Assembly: GCA_023525975.1 (NCBI GenBank)
Contig: CM042032.1
Span: forward strand, 75,228,260-75,292,259
Direction of reading: 5' to 3'
DNA from: Smallanthus sonchifolius
Taxonomy: Eukaryota; Streptophyta; Magnoliopsida; Asterales; Asteraceae
DNA: 64,000 nucleotides
Numbering within the stretch: the first letter of the stretch is position 1; each line of letters opens with the position of its first letter. Positions 20,860 to 33,409 of the stretch are shown in pieces. A model generated the notes under the pieces. That model searched no databases. It saw only the letters and a list, made by a program, of their open reading frames with translations, and had not been told where the DNA came from. The translations under genes and the position numbers were made by a program.

Positions 20860-22361
20860 AGAACTAACTAACAAGATCCAACTATCAAGCCATGTATCTA
20901 GATGGACTCAAGAATGAGGAAGGCACTATCCAGGTTAATAATCGTACTAGTGAATCTCATATTTCTCTCGGTTAAGGAAACTAATGATGGAACCAGGATC
21001 TATGAATACTACACCCTCAGACTACCTACAGGATCCATGATCATTCTCAAGGTGTGGCCTAGAAGGAAACCCTAAGGGGTGTGTGACGCTCACTGGTTGG
21101 TTGGATTACCTCTCAGTCTCTCCAACAACACTAAAGTACCCAACAGACAGATTACCTTTCAGTCTCACTGTCTCAATACACTCAAGACATGCAAGGGGTA
21201 ACTTGAAGATGCTCGATAAGACACGAGAATGCAAATGATACTAGGACACCTAGGGGAACCTCCTTTCAGAGTCTTTACACCTAAAATCGTAGCACCAAAG
21301 ATAAACCAACTACTTCTCACCTTTCAGCTATCGAAGTAGGTAGAATATTCAAACCCTCTAAACTCTCAACTAGCGTTCCTATGGATTCGATCGATCAAAA
21401 ACCATAAATGAGTCATAAACACAGTAAGCAACCTAATACGCATCTATACATGAAAGACATTCACACAGACACAGATGGAACAATAATCAATCGTAAATCA
21501 TATCTTAATACGCATACACATCATACCCGTTGCAATCAAGTTCGCTACTTTAACATTAAACCATCAACAAGAATCCGAAAACCGATAAAAATCCATTCTT
21601 TACAACGTATTCATCAAAACCTAGGTAGATATGAAAGTTTAGCTGCAACAACCATGTCTAATAACATCAAATCAAAGAGAAAATGCAGAAACATAGTGTC
21701 AGTCAAACATAGCAAAGATAAATGAACGAAGAACAAGAACCGAACGATCAAAAGCTAACCAATCCGGGTACCAAAACTCCAATCCCTTGCTTCACCAGCC
21801 TCCTCCTCTCTGAAAATCACCTAAAAACTCTTCCTTGACGGCTGGAACTCGAATAATAAACCCTAGAATGGGTTCTAACCTTTTAAACCATGAAAATAGG
21901 CTAAAAAGCCCGTATCTGGGGTCTCTCGCGTACCGCGAGGGGTTCTGGCTAGTCTCTCGCGTATCGTGAGAGACAAAATAGTTATGCAGATTTCCTGGTC
22001 CCTCGCCTACCGCTAGAAAACTTGCCACATCTCTCGCGTACCGCGAGAACTAACTGGATATGTGTACTCATCTTGTCGAGATACCCCAAATCCATATATT
22101 ATGGGCCCCGTAACTAATTTTCTAGCCCGAGATATGACTCTATGAAGTTTGGACTCTTTCCTGACTTTTTCCGTTCTCATCTCGTGTTCTCGTGTGCTCG
22201 TTTCTTCACAGTTCTTGATCGTTTAAGCTCCGGTTCTTCCTGAATACCTACAAAACATAACATAACTAAGTACAAGCTATAAATGACTCAAAACGACTCT
22301 AAAACTATACGAAAACGCTACGAAATACAAAGGAAATCGAGGTGTGCTTTGCAACACATCA
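20860..22361 (-). repeat. Athila-like LTR remnant with phased palindromes
   Basis: It ends ACACATCA at 22361, like the ends of the other minus-strand LTRs of this group (24040, 63420). It shares the TCGCG-TAC-CGCGA palindrome with the LTR at 62341-63420. Palindromes start at 21926, 21957, 22003 (decayed) and 22034, with 31 bp between the first two and between the last two. The other end was not found; the sequence starts after a microsatellite, so the LTR is probably truncated there. Confidence 0.5.
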
Positions 22362-22856
22362 ATGTGCTTAAAGAAGAGAAGGCATCGTTGGTGTTTGAGA
22401 ATGAATGGTGGTTTAGAGAAGTTTTGCAACTGTTGACACGCCGGTTTAGAGAAGTTGTTATGATGGCGGTATTGGTACATAAATCGCATTAGAAATATTA
22501 TTGTTGAGACGATCTTAGTTCTATTCCGTAAAATAGATGTAGTGGGGAATATTTGTGATCAGCAGTTGGTTTTGAAGTGATTAGTGTATCGTATTGTCTT
22601 CTGTAGAGGATGGCGATTCACGTCTTATAAGGAGTTGTCTAGCGATTAACTATAATTTTTTTAATTAATAATTTAGCTAAAACTTTTATATATAAACATA
22701 ATCTGCTGGATGTTTAACATTTATCCCGATGGACATACAATAATCGGATAAATGCTATACATCATGTACTTAAAAGACTCACATGTGACCATATGAAGAT
22801 GTATCTTTTAAGACCATAAAATATTGAAATTATTCAAGTGGAGATTAATATGCCCG
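22362..22856. other. Unassigned sequence with a short open frame
   Basis: An open reading of about 45 codons (LKEEKASLVFENEWW...) continues rightward from the LTR edge to a stop at 22490. It might be a fragment of a captured or interrupted coding exon. I do not recognise the family and see no start or splice evidence. Confidence 0.25.
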
Positions 22857-22861
22857 CATGT

Positions 22862-24040
22862 TGATCGAGTTATCGTGAGTCGATCAAAAACAAAGTAAAA
22901 CTAAAGACTTAACTACCTTTAACGAGTACGGGTAAGTAAGGTCGTCTCCACAGGAAATTGGTGGAAAGTGTCAAGATTATCTAAATTAATTAACTATTAA
23001 CTTAAAACTTGGATTCTTGAATTTGAGTTGAGAATAAAGTTGTAAAGCAACACACTTGATTACGGATTAAAACTTATTAGAGAAAAACAACCACTTCCGG
23101 GGTTCAAATTCACGAGATCTACAAAAGGTTTACTTAACTTTAAAGGAAATCACAGAGACATGATTTTGCAAAATACTTGGTTAAAGTGATGAAAACGGAC
23201 AAGCTTTTAAAGACTCGTTCGTACACGTAGTTACCAATCTATAGTTGTCAAACACGACACACAACCAATGAGTTCACGATGCAAGAAAACCAAAAAACTG
23301 ATGGTAATGCACCTATGAATAAACAAAAATAAATCTTTTAAATCAACCAAACACAAACAATTGAATCCAACTGGCTTAACATGCCAATCAACAACACTCA
23401 ATCCAAAGCAAAGTTAAAGTATCCCTAATGTTTCACTCACCAAGAACTCTCCACCGAAAGTGATCACGAAGAGACTAGCCACGCATCATCATCATTATAC
23501 TTTCAAAAGTTGATTCAGAATCTTCGATCTTGAATGGAATGATGAAAGGATGATTCAAAACCTTAAAAATCACCCCCTAGGCTCTGATTTCGTCCAAGAA
23601 AATATTATATTGAAAACCTAAAATTTATTGTTTAAATATGGCCAAAAATTCTAAAAATCCCGAAGTTGCAGCGCCGCGGCGTATCATACGTCGGGACCCA
23701 GCGTATGATCCGTTGACCATCTACCAAATACGCTGAAATGCTTCTGCCTACGCTGCTCCTACGCTGCCAGTAATACGCCGTTCGGCGTATGATACGCTGA
23801 CCACCATACGATGGTCTCATTTTCCTCTCTTTTGCTTCTTTTAACTTCACTGGCATATCCTCCAGTTCTCTCATCTTCTCAACTTTATCATTCCTCTGCT
23901 ACTAACACTCATGTTATGCCTTCTTTACTCATTAACCTGTAATTACCAACAATACACCAATTCACTGCATTCTATATTCATTCAAGCACTACAAACAACG
24001 TTTTAAGCACAATAATGATTAAACTATCAAGCTCCCATCA
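22862..24040 (-). mobile_element. Solo LTR (Athila-like group), target duplication CATGT
   Basis: The plus strand begins TGATCGAGTT and ends CCCATCA, 1,179 bp, flanked by perfect CATGT repeats (22857-22861 and 24041-24045). The end structure (TGATCGA at the inner end) matches the LTRs at 42616 and 62341. No internal region remains, so it is a solo LTR produced by LTR-LTR recombination. It contains a cluster of GCGTAT/ATACGC dyads at 23679-23797. Confidence 0.85.
23679..23797. promoter_or_regulatory. GGCGTAT / ATACGCC palindrome cluster in solo LTR
   Basis: Dyads lie at 23679 and 23701 (22 bp apart) and 23785. A perfect ATACGCCG-TT-CGGCGTAT spans 23773-23790. Half-sites lie between them. The motif is unrelated in sequence to the palindromes of the other LTR families here. 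Confidence 0.65.
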
Positions 24041-24045
24041 CATGT

Positions 24046-26120
24046 CCCTTAGGTTCTTTCAAAATATAAGATGGAATCTTTATAGGAATTTGTTCTCGGT
24101 GGACCTAAAAATTAAGTTGCCAATAGAAAACGCTGCATATAATTAGTATTTAGGTAACAAAGATTTTAGAATGTTGAGAGAGTGCCCATTGACACTTTTG
24201 ATTATTCACCTCGTCACGACTCTACTTCGATGACCTACTTGGTCCTGATGTATGACAAAAATATGGTCTTCTGCCCATGTTTGTAATTTGAAGATACTCG
24301 GTATCGTTTTTTCTCATGGTTTCAATGTGATAACCATCCGGTTGAATATAATTGAAAACTTAGTAAATTTCAACAGGATTTACTAGAATATAAGATATTA
24401 TTTATAACAATTTTGATACATGTAAGTAAGGCGACACATGTTCTTTTGAAGGATTAAATAAAGTTACCAACACCTGGATTAGTATGGTAAGTGTCTTTGT
24501 TGTAGACAACTAATAAGAGTGTTTTTTTTCGTTTTAGTATAGTGTTAGTCGTGTCATTATCTACTAAACATTCATCGTCAATGGCCACAAACGCTGCCGG
24601 AGTGTTGTGATATAATTTTGGTACCTGGTAAATGAGATGACCATGCTCTCTAGGAGCATTCTATCGGATACAAACACCGTTACTTACCAGGTTTTCATCG
24701 GTGATTGCCAATTAACAATATCCAAATGAAGGGGTGATAGCGGGGCTATAAGGATGCCCTCGATGAGGTTTGTTTTAACCTCTTTTTCATTTTCTTTTAT
24801 TTGGTTTCTCATAGATGTCAACTAGGTGACATATTTAGTCATTCTACATTTGTGGCAGATGTTTTGTAGCCCCCTTGTAAGATCTCCCTCCAAATGGCCA
24901 ACTCATGTTCTATAGGTTAACCATTGATGTAGGGTTTTTCCATGATGAACCCTTGGCCTCCTTAAGTTTTTTGTCCATGCTTATAGCCTTTGTTGGGGTC
25001 ACGTCCTCTTTCTCTCCTCCATTCGCCCGAGCGATAACCTCATTCACATCAAGGAACGGTCTTCTGCTGGTTAGTCACGACCATAAGACATGATATGAGA
25101 TTAAAGTATTCATGAATCCAAGTTCTGAGTATTGATATGACAATAGCAGTTAGAACCATGGAACATAGAGAAAACATCGTTTCTAACATGTTAGAATTAG
25201 TAATGTTCTCTCTGTATTGGAGCTAAGAGTGGATAAGAGCGGAGGTGTACTCATTAATTGACGACGAGCATTTTGGTGGATGACCGACCTCTTGTGGTCA
25301 CATTTATTGTTGAGGTTCCTCCACACATCAAAAAAATCCTCATTAGTGAAGTATTCTCCTTTTAGGTCTTTGAGGATTTTGTGGAGGTATTGGATTAGAG
25401 GGAAATCTCGTTCTCATCAAGGATTGTCTATTCAAAGCTATTGCCTTCAAGTGGCTTTAGCATCAAGAGTCTAGATGAGGTAGTTGTGTATAGACATGTC
25501 CCGTGCTCTTAGAAATTCTAAAACTCAAGTCAAGAAACTTTTGATGACGAAAGTTCTTAAGGATCATGAAGTAAATCCTGCAGAAAAAAGTTAAAACTTA
25601 TCTCCAGCATAAGAAGCTCAAGTGAGTTCATAATCACTTTCACTTTCGTCCTATTATGTGCATTTCGCATCCAATCTGTGGTTCATCATCCATTAAATTA
25701 CTTAATTAAGCTAGAGACCGGTAGCTATATAATTGTCTAGTAATTATATCAAATAATAAGGATGACAAACATTACGATATAAAGAACCTCCAAATTTAGC
25801 AGAAAGATAATTCTTTTGTGAAATCATTAATATATTCTGAATTTAAACCACCCAAATACCTTTATCAGTTGTATATATAGAATACAATTTACAATCTATA
25901 TTCAGATGAGATACAACAATATTTCCACAATATATGGGAAAATATAATTATTCCTATTAATTAAGTTGAACGTGTCACTTATGTGTTATGTAAACGTTAA
26001 AAAATTTAGATCTCTCACGTCCTTTAATTTATTGAATAAGTTCTTAGAATATATGTAGTGATAAAACTCTTGTGAATCAGCAACACTCCAAACATCTCCA
26101 TAATTTTTTTCTAAGTATCG
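24046..26120. other. Unassigned intergenic sequence
   Basis: I find no convincing gene or element boundary. Short open frames at 24905-25093 and 25280-25474 show no domain and lack gene context. The sequence may be a strongly decayed transposon. Confidence 0.35.
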
Positions 26121-26129
26121 ATTCCATGC

Positions 26130-26264
26130 GGGGTGGGGGGTTGGGTGATCTCACCTCAATCAAAGGTTGTAGGTTTGAGCCTTGGGGGTGTCAGATTCTG
26201 CATTATCTAGATGTTGCCTATTTTATCCTAAATAATCTAGGTGTTTGCTGTTAAAAAAATATCC
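26130..26264 (+). mobile_element. Probable tRNA-derived SINE
   Basis: The head contains Pol III promoter-like boxes: a GGGTGATCTCAC region and GGTTTGAGCC, a B-box-like match. The tail is an A-rich TTAAAAAAAT segment. Flanking imperfect direct repeats ATTCCATGC (26121-26129) and ATTTCATGC (26265-26273) look like a target duplication. Confidence 0.5.
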
Positions 26265-26502
26265 ATTTCATGCACAAAAATTCTTAGACGATACCCGAAT
26301 CTCCCGATGATGACTCCATTGATGTGCCACATGGGTTTGTAGCGAACCGACACTTTCAGTATAAGTATATATAACCACCCAAGAATTTTTAATGATCACT
26401 GCTTTTCCACAGACAATTAAGCGCCTAAATTAACAATTGGTGTAACAACGTACAACTTTTAAAGCACAAAATACAAGTTGGTAACAACTATATGAGACAG
26501 TA

Positions 26503-26626
26503 AATTTTTTTTTGAAAGGCAAATTTTTTGATTCCTATGAGAGTGGGACTTAACCCATAACCTTCTCAAACCTGATGTTTCTAGAAGATTTTCTTTTACC
26601 ATTGGGTCACCAACACCAATGTTATC
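26503..26626 (-). mobile_element. SINE with 11-bp target duplication and poly(A) tail
   Basis: Read on the minus strand, the element has an A-box-like GTGACCCAATGGTA, a B-box-like GGTTATGGGTTAAGTCCC and ends in a poly(A) run (plus-strand T run at 26504-26512). The direct repeat TGAGACAGTAA flanks it perfectly at 26492-26502 and 26627-26637. Length, tail and target duplication are diagnostic of LINE-mobilised SINE retrotransposition. Confidence 0.85.
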
Positions 26627-26752
26627 TGAGACAGTAATTACCACAAATGATTCACCATCTTGGCATCTTATACATCATAAATCTTTATTCCGACTTAATA
26701 CAAATGGTAGTCCAAATTAAAGCATCACAACATCACCCGCAACAATACTAAA

Positions 26753-27103
26753 TTACAAATACGTACATAATAACCAACACCCCTGCTGATCACCTGCAAG
26801 ATCTATTAGTTTGCATTTCCTACCACCAGCATCGTATGATTTGCCTCCACAGTTATTGCCACAAGCTGGACTTCTTTTTAGCTGACTGGCATAACTGAGA
26901 TGTTTAGAACTTCCTGCCAGAATCCGCCTATGTTCTTCTGTATCCATCATAAATTCTTCATCTTCGTCCACCAGAACCAGACACTCTGCCGCCATAGTCC
27001 CATTGCAGGGCGCCATCCATCCGTCACAGTCTTTGATCATCATTATCATCATGAGCATGATGATCGATAGCGATAAAAATAGTAGTGGTGCTTGTTCGTC
27101 CAT
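26753..27103 (-). CDS. RALF-like secreted peptide hormone precursor
   Basis: The ORF is a single-exon 116-residue product. Residues about 6-23 are a hydrophobic N-terminal segment consistent with a signal peptide. RRIL at 59-62 matches the site where site-1 protease cleaves RALF precursors. HLSYASQL at 68-75 resembles the YISY receptor-binding region. Cysteines follow at 81, 85, 97, 109 and 113. Typical RALFs have four cysteines in the mature peptide; this one has five, with an extra CGNNC pair, and the expected RGCS...RC tail is GCWLLC. RALFs are apoplastic ligands of FERONIA-type receptor kinases that raise extracellular pH and control growth. A TATA-like TTTATAAG lies about 45 bp upstream of the ATG. 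It is the only intact host-type gene here; whether it is expressed is unknown. Confidence 0.75.
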   Translation of the reverse strand: MDEQAPLLFLSLSIIMLMMIMMIKDCDGWMAPCNGTMAAECLVLVDEDEEFMMDTEEHRRILAGSSKHLSYASQLKRSPACGNNCGGKSYDAGGRKCKLIDLAGDQQGCWLLCTYL

Positions 27104-27146
27104 TCAACATCTTTGTTTTCTTCGGATCAGTTAGTGTTTGTAGTGG

Positions 27147-27155
27147 CTTATAAAG
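27147..27155 (-). promoter_or_regulatory. TATA-like box of the RALF-like gene
   Basis: The minus-strand TTTATAAG-type sequence lies about 45 bp upstream of the ATG at 27103, compatible with a short 5' UTR. It is inferred from position and sequence only. Confidence 0.4.
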
Positions 27156-27791
27156 AATTGATCATGTTCTCTATTTTAATTTGGGTGGTTTGCTGGATAT
27201 CAAATGCCTGTCCAGGCCCAATAAATGAGGCTAACTTTAGGACATTGTGCCCACTACACATGTTCAATAAATAAGTTGAGAAAACGATTTTTATGATCAA
27301 ATAGTATTTGTGTCCCGGCCGCAACACATTATGGTTAACAACCAACCCATACCTACTTGAAAGTATCAGAAATTATTTTTAAAAACTAAAAAAAAGAAAT
27401 AAAATACTCTATATTAATTTGTAAAAAGCAGCAATTCAAAATTTGGCTTAAACAAATGAAATTTTGACGATTTCGGATCTTCTTCCATGGAAAAGATGTT
27501 CTTAACCAAAGGGTTATTATGGTCACTCCATCCCTAGTATTTGTGCTCTAACGCGTTGCCGGGGAGAATTTTATTATTAAATTTCGTAAACAATGATACA
27601 ATTACTTTTAAAACTTTTAGATACTAATTTAGTTTTGTTTTTCAAAAATTAATTAAAATATTAAACTTAAGCATACAAAATCATTTGATGAAAATTTTTC
27701 AACTTGACAAAAGAAAATAATTAAGCAAAAATTCTTTTTAAATATTAGAAAAAAAATCATCAAGTTTTAGTCATGTCATCATTAAATACCA
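27156..27791. other. Intergenic sequence upstream of the RALF-like gene
   Basis: AT-rich, with no element or gene recognised. It would contain the upstream promoter of the RALF-like gene and ends at the Mutator-like target site. Confidence 0.4.
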
Positions 27792-27800
27792 TTTATATTA

Positions 27801-27995
27801 GAGTAAACTGCAGTTTTCGTCCCTGAGATTTGATGGTCATAACAGGTTTAGTGCACCCCTAACACTCTGAGTCCCTGACGTTACATTTATTAACGCTTTT
27901 AGTCCAATTTCACTAACTTCGTTAAGTTTTTCAGTTAAATCTTGTTAAATGACCAAAATACCCTCTTCAACCCCACTCCACCACCACCGGCCGCC
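27801..27995. repeat. Left terminal inverted repeat of the MULE
   Basis: It matches the reverse complement of about 46583-46778 across AGTCCCT, GGTTTAGTGCACCCC and AATGACCAAAATACC blocks. Confidence 0.85.
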
Positions 27996-28489
27996 ACCAT
28001 CACCGGCCTCCCACCACCTCCCACCACCATCACCGGCCTCCCACCACCTCCCACCACCCCCACCTGCCACCACCCCCACCTACCACATGGTGGAGATGGT
28101 GATTTTTGGTGGCGGTCGGTCGTTTATAGCGTTTAAACTTGACCGTCGGAGGTATCGTGTGTTCGTCGGAAAAACGGGAAAGGCAGCGGAGAGTGGTTCT
28201 GAGGTTTTATGGTGATCGGAAATAAGTCACAGGGGTCGGAGATGAAGTTTTTTGTGTTCGTATGGTTATTTTACGGTGGTGGAAACTCGCCGGAGTGAGT
28301 TGCAGATCACTGGAAAAACGGGAAAGGCGATGGAGAGTGGTTCTGAGGTTTTATGGTGATCGGAAATGAGTCACAAGGGTCGGAGATGAATTTTTGTGTG
28401 TTCGTATGGTTGTTTTGCATTGGTGGAAACTCGCCGGAATGTGTAGCACGTCACTGGAAAAACGGGAAATGCGACGGAGAGTGGTTTTG

Positions 28490-31262
28490 TGTCACACCCC
28501 AACCGACGGCGGAAACGTCGCGGCGGGACATGTAGACTGTTCATGAGCACATGGTTGACTAAAATTTAATATATTAAAACGTTACATTTTCCATTCATAA
28601 TTCCAAATACAACAGTACAAGAATATTTGAAATACATAACATATTCATTTGTTTCAATTATCTAGGTCCACAACCTAAGTGTAGCAAGCTTGTTCAATTC
28701 ACTTTTGTACCTGAAACATGAATAAAATAAGGTCAACTAAAAAGTTGGTGAGCATACACAGTATGTACATAGATAGTTAATAGATGTGAATAAACAAATC
28801 CTTACATAACATGATAAAATAAGGCATTTATGGGGAGCAACTATTGTGTAACCAAAGTATAATCAAACCTTTGTAACTAGCATGCAAATTGTGTTGTCGG
28901 TAACAATCACCCCAATCTGGGTGGGTTTGTCAGACTCAATAGATCTATCATTGTTAACCGTCGGCTTGAATAGTTAATGATTGCACATAAATTGCACACA
29001 AACAGTTAACACATCTAATACTCAAACATAAAGCTCAAATTTGCACACATGAATGTAAAGAGGATTTGTATTTGTGTAGTTTGTGTAAATGTAAACATTT
29101 GTGTGTATAGAGTTCATGTTTTACCCCAAAAAGTGTAAAAGAGGCTATGTAATACTCACCTTGAAAATGAGTAGCTTGAAAGTCATACAAGTATGTTGAT
29201 GCACATTTGTCCTAGCTAATCACAAGATTAACCTATGTTTTGGTGGAATATGAGTATCAATAATTTGTACAAATGAATAAGGAAGTCCTAACGTGCGAAG
29301 GGGTTAATGTGGGTTTACTCATTTTAATAAGAAAATAGTTATTTTGAGTTTCAAATAATAATTGTGTATTTTTGAATAAATAATTGGTTTTCTTTTGTTA
29401 GCAAGTGAATAAATAATTAAGTAGCTAAATAAATAAATTGTTTATTTATTTATAATTTAAATTCTATGAATAATTAGTGTAAAAATTATAATTGAATTAA
29501 TTTATTAATTTAGTAGTAATTATTTAGTAATTTTAAAGTATACAATTTTTTTTAAATGATTATAAAAAATAAATTAAATAAATGGTTTTATTGCTTTACC
29601 AAACAATTTACTTATAAAAAGAAAAACAATTTCTTTTATATCAAAATATTTTATAGTCCAAGGATTTCAAATGTAATATATAATTAGAAATAAATGAGTG
29701 CACGTGTTCAGAATAATAATGCTCACATATTATTCAAAAATAATAATAATTAGATGTACATATGTGTATATATTTTTATCTGAAAAAGGGCATTAACCGA
29801 AAGCCTTTGAGCACTTCCAACAAGATTGATTTAAAACACTATTCGTATATATATGAAAATATAATATATTTTTACATATGTATGAGTGATTAGAACAATT
29901 GTGTTGTCATGTTTTTTGCAATATATACATAAGGTGGTAATCAAAATGTTTTTAAAATAATAAAACATATATTTATACATGCTTTTTATTTAAATGGTAA
30001 CAATTGTAAAAACCCTTGAGAGTTTATAAGGAGTTTGGCTTTTAAACCATTTATTAGTAAGTTTTTTTTTCTTTTATAGGGTATACATGAGTCATGTATA
30101 AAACAAAAGCAAAAACAAGTAAGATGGGTCTGGCCGGCTTCGAACCCGCGACCTGGAGTGCACAGGAGCCGAGTTCTAACCAAGAGATCTGGGCATCAAG
30201 CCTTGTTAAAGTTCAGTACCTTATCTATTTAACAAACAGCCCCAAACCCATCTTCTTCCCATTCGCGCAAATCGAACCCTAGCCCTTGAATTGGTTGTGT
30301 TCGAGCACAGATACAAGCCCGATTCATTGGGGCTTTTAATCAGTAAGTCAAAACGAGTAGGGGGTTGTGAGAATTACCTGAAACGATTACGCAGAGGGTG
30401 AGTTCGAATGGCTGCGCAGGTTCGAGTGGGATCTGGCTGAGATCGTATTCCAGAGATGACGTGATGCAGGTTGGAGGACACAGGGAGTAAAAGTAAGGTG
30501 TCGTGATGCAGTCTGATTCAATAATGAGGTTCAATTCCATAATAAGTGTATGAATTTATTCGGATTTGAGGGTGGGACGGTTACGAGGAGAACTTGAAGC
30601 AATTCGTTTAATTTGTAATGAATTGGGTATTGATTTGGGTTTGGAAACACATTAGTAACGTCCGAGCATGATCTCAGGCCTTTATGCGTGTTAATTTCCC
30701 TAATTTGAAGTTGAAATTGGTTCGGTTTGACTCTGGGTAGTCAAACCCGCGTGCAAATGATTTCCAGCAGTGAAATTCGTTAGTTTAGTCCAATAATTGG
30801 GTTGAGAATTGATTGAGGATCAATCAGGCATAGTGGGTAAGTTCTTGATTTCGAGTGTGACTGATTGTAAAGATGAATTGGAAGGAATTCATCCTTGTTG
30901 ACTTTCAGAATTCAAAAAGGGAGGTGATTTAAAGGTTCAAGCTCTATGAATGGTTCAAACCAAGGTTAAAAGGTTCAAGTGTACGAGGGTGGGAGTTCAA
31001 AGATAGGAAGTTTAAATGTCCAAAGGTTCAAACCCATTGTTTAAGTTTTCATTATATAAACCTATAAGTTCGTTTTGTTTTAAATGTTCAAAACTTTTTT
31101 AGTCTTTATAAATAAGTTTTGAATGTGATTATATCACTAAATACACACACACACACATATATATATATATTTTTAAATTAATTACTAATATAAAAGATGT
31201 ACATACGTGGCTAAGTCTCCCATGTTTTATTTTGGTAGGTATTTATGGTAATAAAATGTTTA

Positions 31263-31317
<55 letters not shown>

Positions 31318-31526
31318 CAAGTATACTCATATGCGTTGTACTTATTAGAGAAATAATATGAAATCTAGTGTTTTGAAAAAGGACCGAATTGATATATGTG
31401 CAAAATAATAGGTGATATGACCTGATGAGTTTGAACAAGTAGGGGACTACATGTGTTCATTATTGGACATAATAGATTGAATAACGGAAAAACAAAAATA
31501 TGATCTGAAAAATCATGGATGTTACA
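28490..31526 (-). repeat. 3' LTR (complete) of the gypsy element
   Basis: It is bounded by TGTCACACCCC at 28490 and GATGTTACA at 31526 on plus. It contains a (TA)n tract at about 31267-31313 and a tRNA-like relic at 30120-30205. The right part, from 29844, is repeated at 44699-46389. Confidence 0.88.
30120..30205 (-). other. tRNA-like (Pol III promoter-like) relic in the gypsy LTR
   Basis: Read on the minus strand, a D-arm-like CTTGGTTAGAAC is followed about 30 bases later by a T-arm-like CGCGGGTTCGAAGCC, a good B-box match. The second copy in the other LTR (44980-45065) has the more regular GGGTTCGAACCC. No acceptor stem is evident, so this is not a functional tRNA call. It could be a SINE head or tRNA fragment fixed in the family. 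Confidence 0.4.
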
Positions 31527-32649
31527 GTATCCCCATGTTGAGGGAATTCCGTCCCGAAATTTAACTAGTGGGGAGTTACTGGATCAGGAAAGAGGTGAGA
31601 GTCTGGAGTTTTGATGGTCATTTTGAGGAGTATGATAGATAACAAGGTTTAGGTCTAAATCTCATGTTAAGTATGAATGATATAAATGGATTTTAGTTTC
31701 AAGTGAGCTAAGGAGAGATCTGCCAAAGAATCTTGAAGGTGAAATGCGTTACTTGGAATGGATTTAATGGAAATCTGATGATCAGTGTTTGATTTAGGTG
31801 TAGTCTAATATGCTCAGAAATTGTCAGTGGATAAGAGAGTTTACAAACACAGGCCTAGGTCAAAACTTCACGCGACATGAACAACGCTACTTCTGATAAT
31901 ATGACAGAGCACTTATATATAGGAAGTACGATCGGCATATCCACCATGCCCTTGTCATACCACATTAGTTTCGTTGCTATATATCACGATAGGTTTTAGG
32001 TCATAACACACGACAGAATTTGCTATGTTTTTCATGCGTTGATTTTTTATAATTACGTGTGCACCCGTAATTACTCGAATCATCGCATGGTCTGTATAGA
32101 TCCTTCCGTTGTGTGCGGGGCAAGAGGGCACAATTTCACTTATTTCATGTCTATTGTTTTCACATATTAGTTTCTAATAAGTAACTATGTCCCTAGTAGG
32201 CAGGTCAGTTAGCAACTAAAGAGAAATAAAGTTCCATAGTTTGCTCGTGTTTGAACACGAATACGTCAAACACCAAGTTGTTTTAAAGTGTTACAGCTTC
32301 CTCGTGTTTGAACAAGTATACGTCAAACCCCGAGTAGTTTCTATGTGTTATGGTTTTCAAGTTTGGTGAACAAAGTGTATGACCATGCTTCATGTATATT
32401 GTGATCAATCAGTTGTAACAATTGTAAGTAACCTAGTTTCATGTGTAATGTAAACATACAAGTCCCATGTATGATCTAGTGTTATGTAGCTAGTAATCAA
32501 ATAGGTTTCATGTGTAACGTAAACAACTTAGCATCATGTATAAGCTCTCATGTGTAATGTAAGCAACATAGTATCATGTGTATTATAAGAAATGAATTTT
32601 ATGTATAGTGTTAACAACTTAGTATCATGTACTTTGTAACCAAAATAAG
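31527..32649 (-). other. Remaining internal region of the gypsy element
   Basis: It contains PPT-like sequence next to the LTR and then non-coding DNA. Two copies of a CCTCGTGTTTGAACAnG...ACGTCAAACnCC unit lie at about 32242-32330. A degenerate 25-35 bp repeat around CATGTGTAATGTAAACAAC occupies 32380-32640. No integrase or RT frame was found. Sirevirus B begins at its right edge. Confidence 0.6.
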
Positions 32650-33376
32650 TGTAGGATCGTAAGATTACAAGGTGATTCTATTCTAGTTGATATTGGCGGA
32701 AACAATAGCAACTAACAAAGTAAACAAGTAAACAGCAAGAATACTGATAAATGCACTGTTGTATTAATCTTCTGAGATTACAAGATTACAAGTAAAACTC
32801 TATCAAGACACTGTGTAAAAGCACACTTTGTTTGAAGTGTTTACAAGATATATATAGTAACTTAGAATCAAGACAGACCCTTGATTCTAAGGATCAGATC
32901 TAACACAAGCCGTTGATCTTGTTTATTAATCTAAGTTACAAGTAAAGGCTAATCTAGTTAACTTTACTGAAACGTCTTCTTAGGCATCATAGTTTGCATG
33001 CTTGGAGAAGAGCGTTATTGTCCTTTATTGGTTGCACCACTGAGGTTCCTTCTGCTTTGAGTGTGTCAGTTGCTTTTGCAGAAAGTTGTCAGTGACGCTT
33101 TGCATGGATAGTCAGCTGCAACGTTTGGTCTTCAGTGAATAAAGCTATCAGTAGCAGAAGTGAAGACCAGCAGCAAGATTGATCTGTCTGCAGCTGCTGA
33201 GGATATGCCTATCAGCAGCAACATGTGTTGAATGCTGCTGATAAGCCTATCCGCGGCTACTTTGGTCTTCAGCAGCAGACAAAGTATCAGCAGCTGTTTT
33301 GGTCAGCAACAATCTTGTGTTGTCCGCAGCAGTTGTACTTAGAACAATTTTGTAGCAATCACTCTTTGGTTCTACA
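32650..33376 (-). repeat. 3' LTR of Sirevirus B
   Basis: The plus strand is bounded by TGTAGGATCG and GGTTCTACA (inverted termini TGTAG/CTACA), 727 bp. TATATATA lies at 32849-32856. Upstream of it on the minus strand (33110-33350) are degenerate CAGCAGCA/TGCTGCTG inverted repeats, the best being ATCAGCAGCA...TGCTGCTGAT at about 33210-33243. Confidence 0.95.
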
Positions 33377-33388
33377 AACTCCCCCTAG
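33377..33388 (-). other. Polypurine tract of Sirevirus B
   Basis: The minus strand reads AGGGGGAGTT directly before the LTR start TGTAGAACC; this primes plus-strand DNA synthesis. Confidence 0.85.
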
Positions 33389-33409
33389 ACTGATGCTACC
33401 AAAATTCTT

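Noticed and set aside
27942..28215. Proline-rich small proteins
   Set aside because: These frames read through the CCACCACC-rich stretch at the inner end of the MULE terminal repeat. Two overlapping frames give similar peptides, so this is low-complexity DNA.
30120..30205. Functional tRNA gene
   Set aside because: D-arm-like and T-arm-like sequences are present, but no acceptor stem pairing is visible and both copies lie in LTRs.
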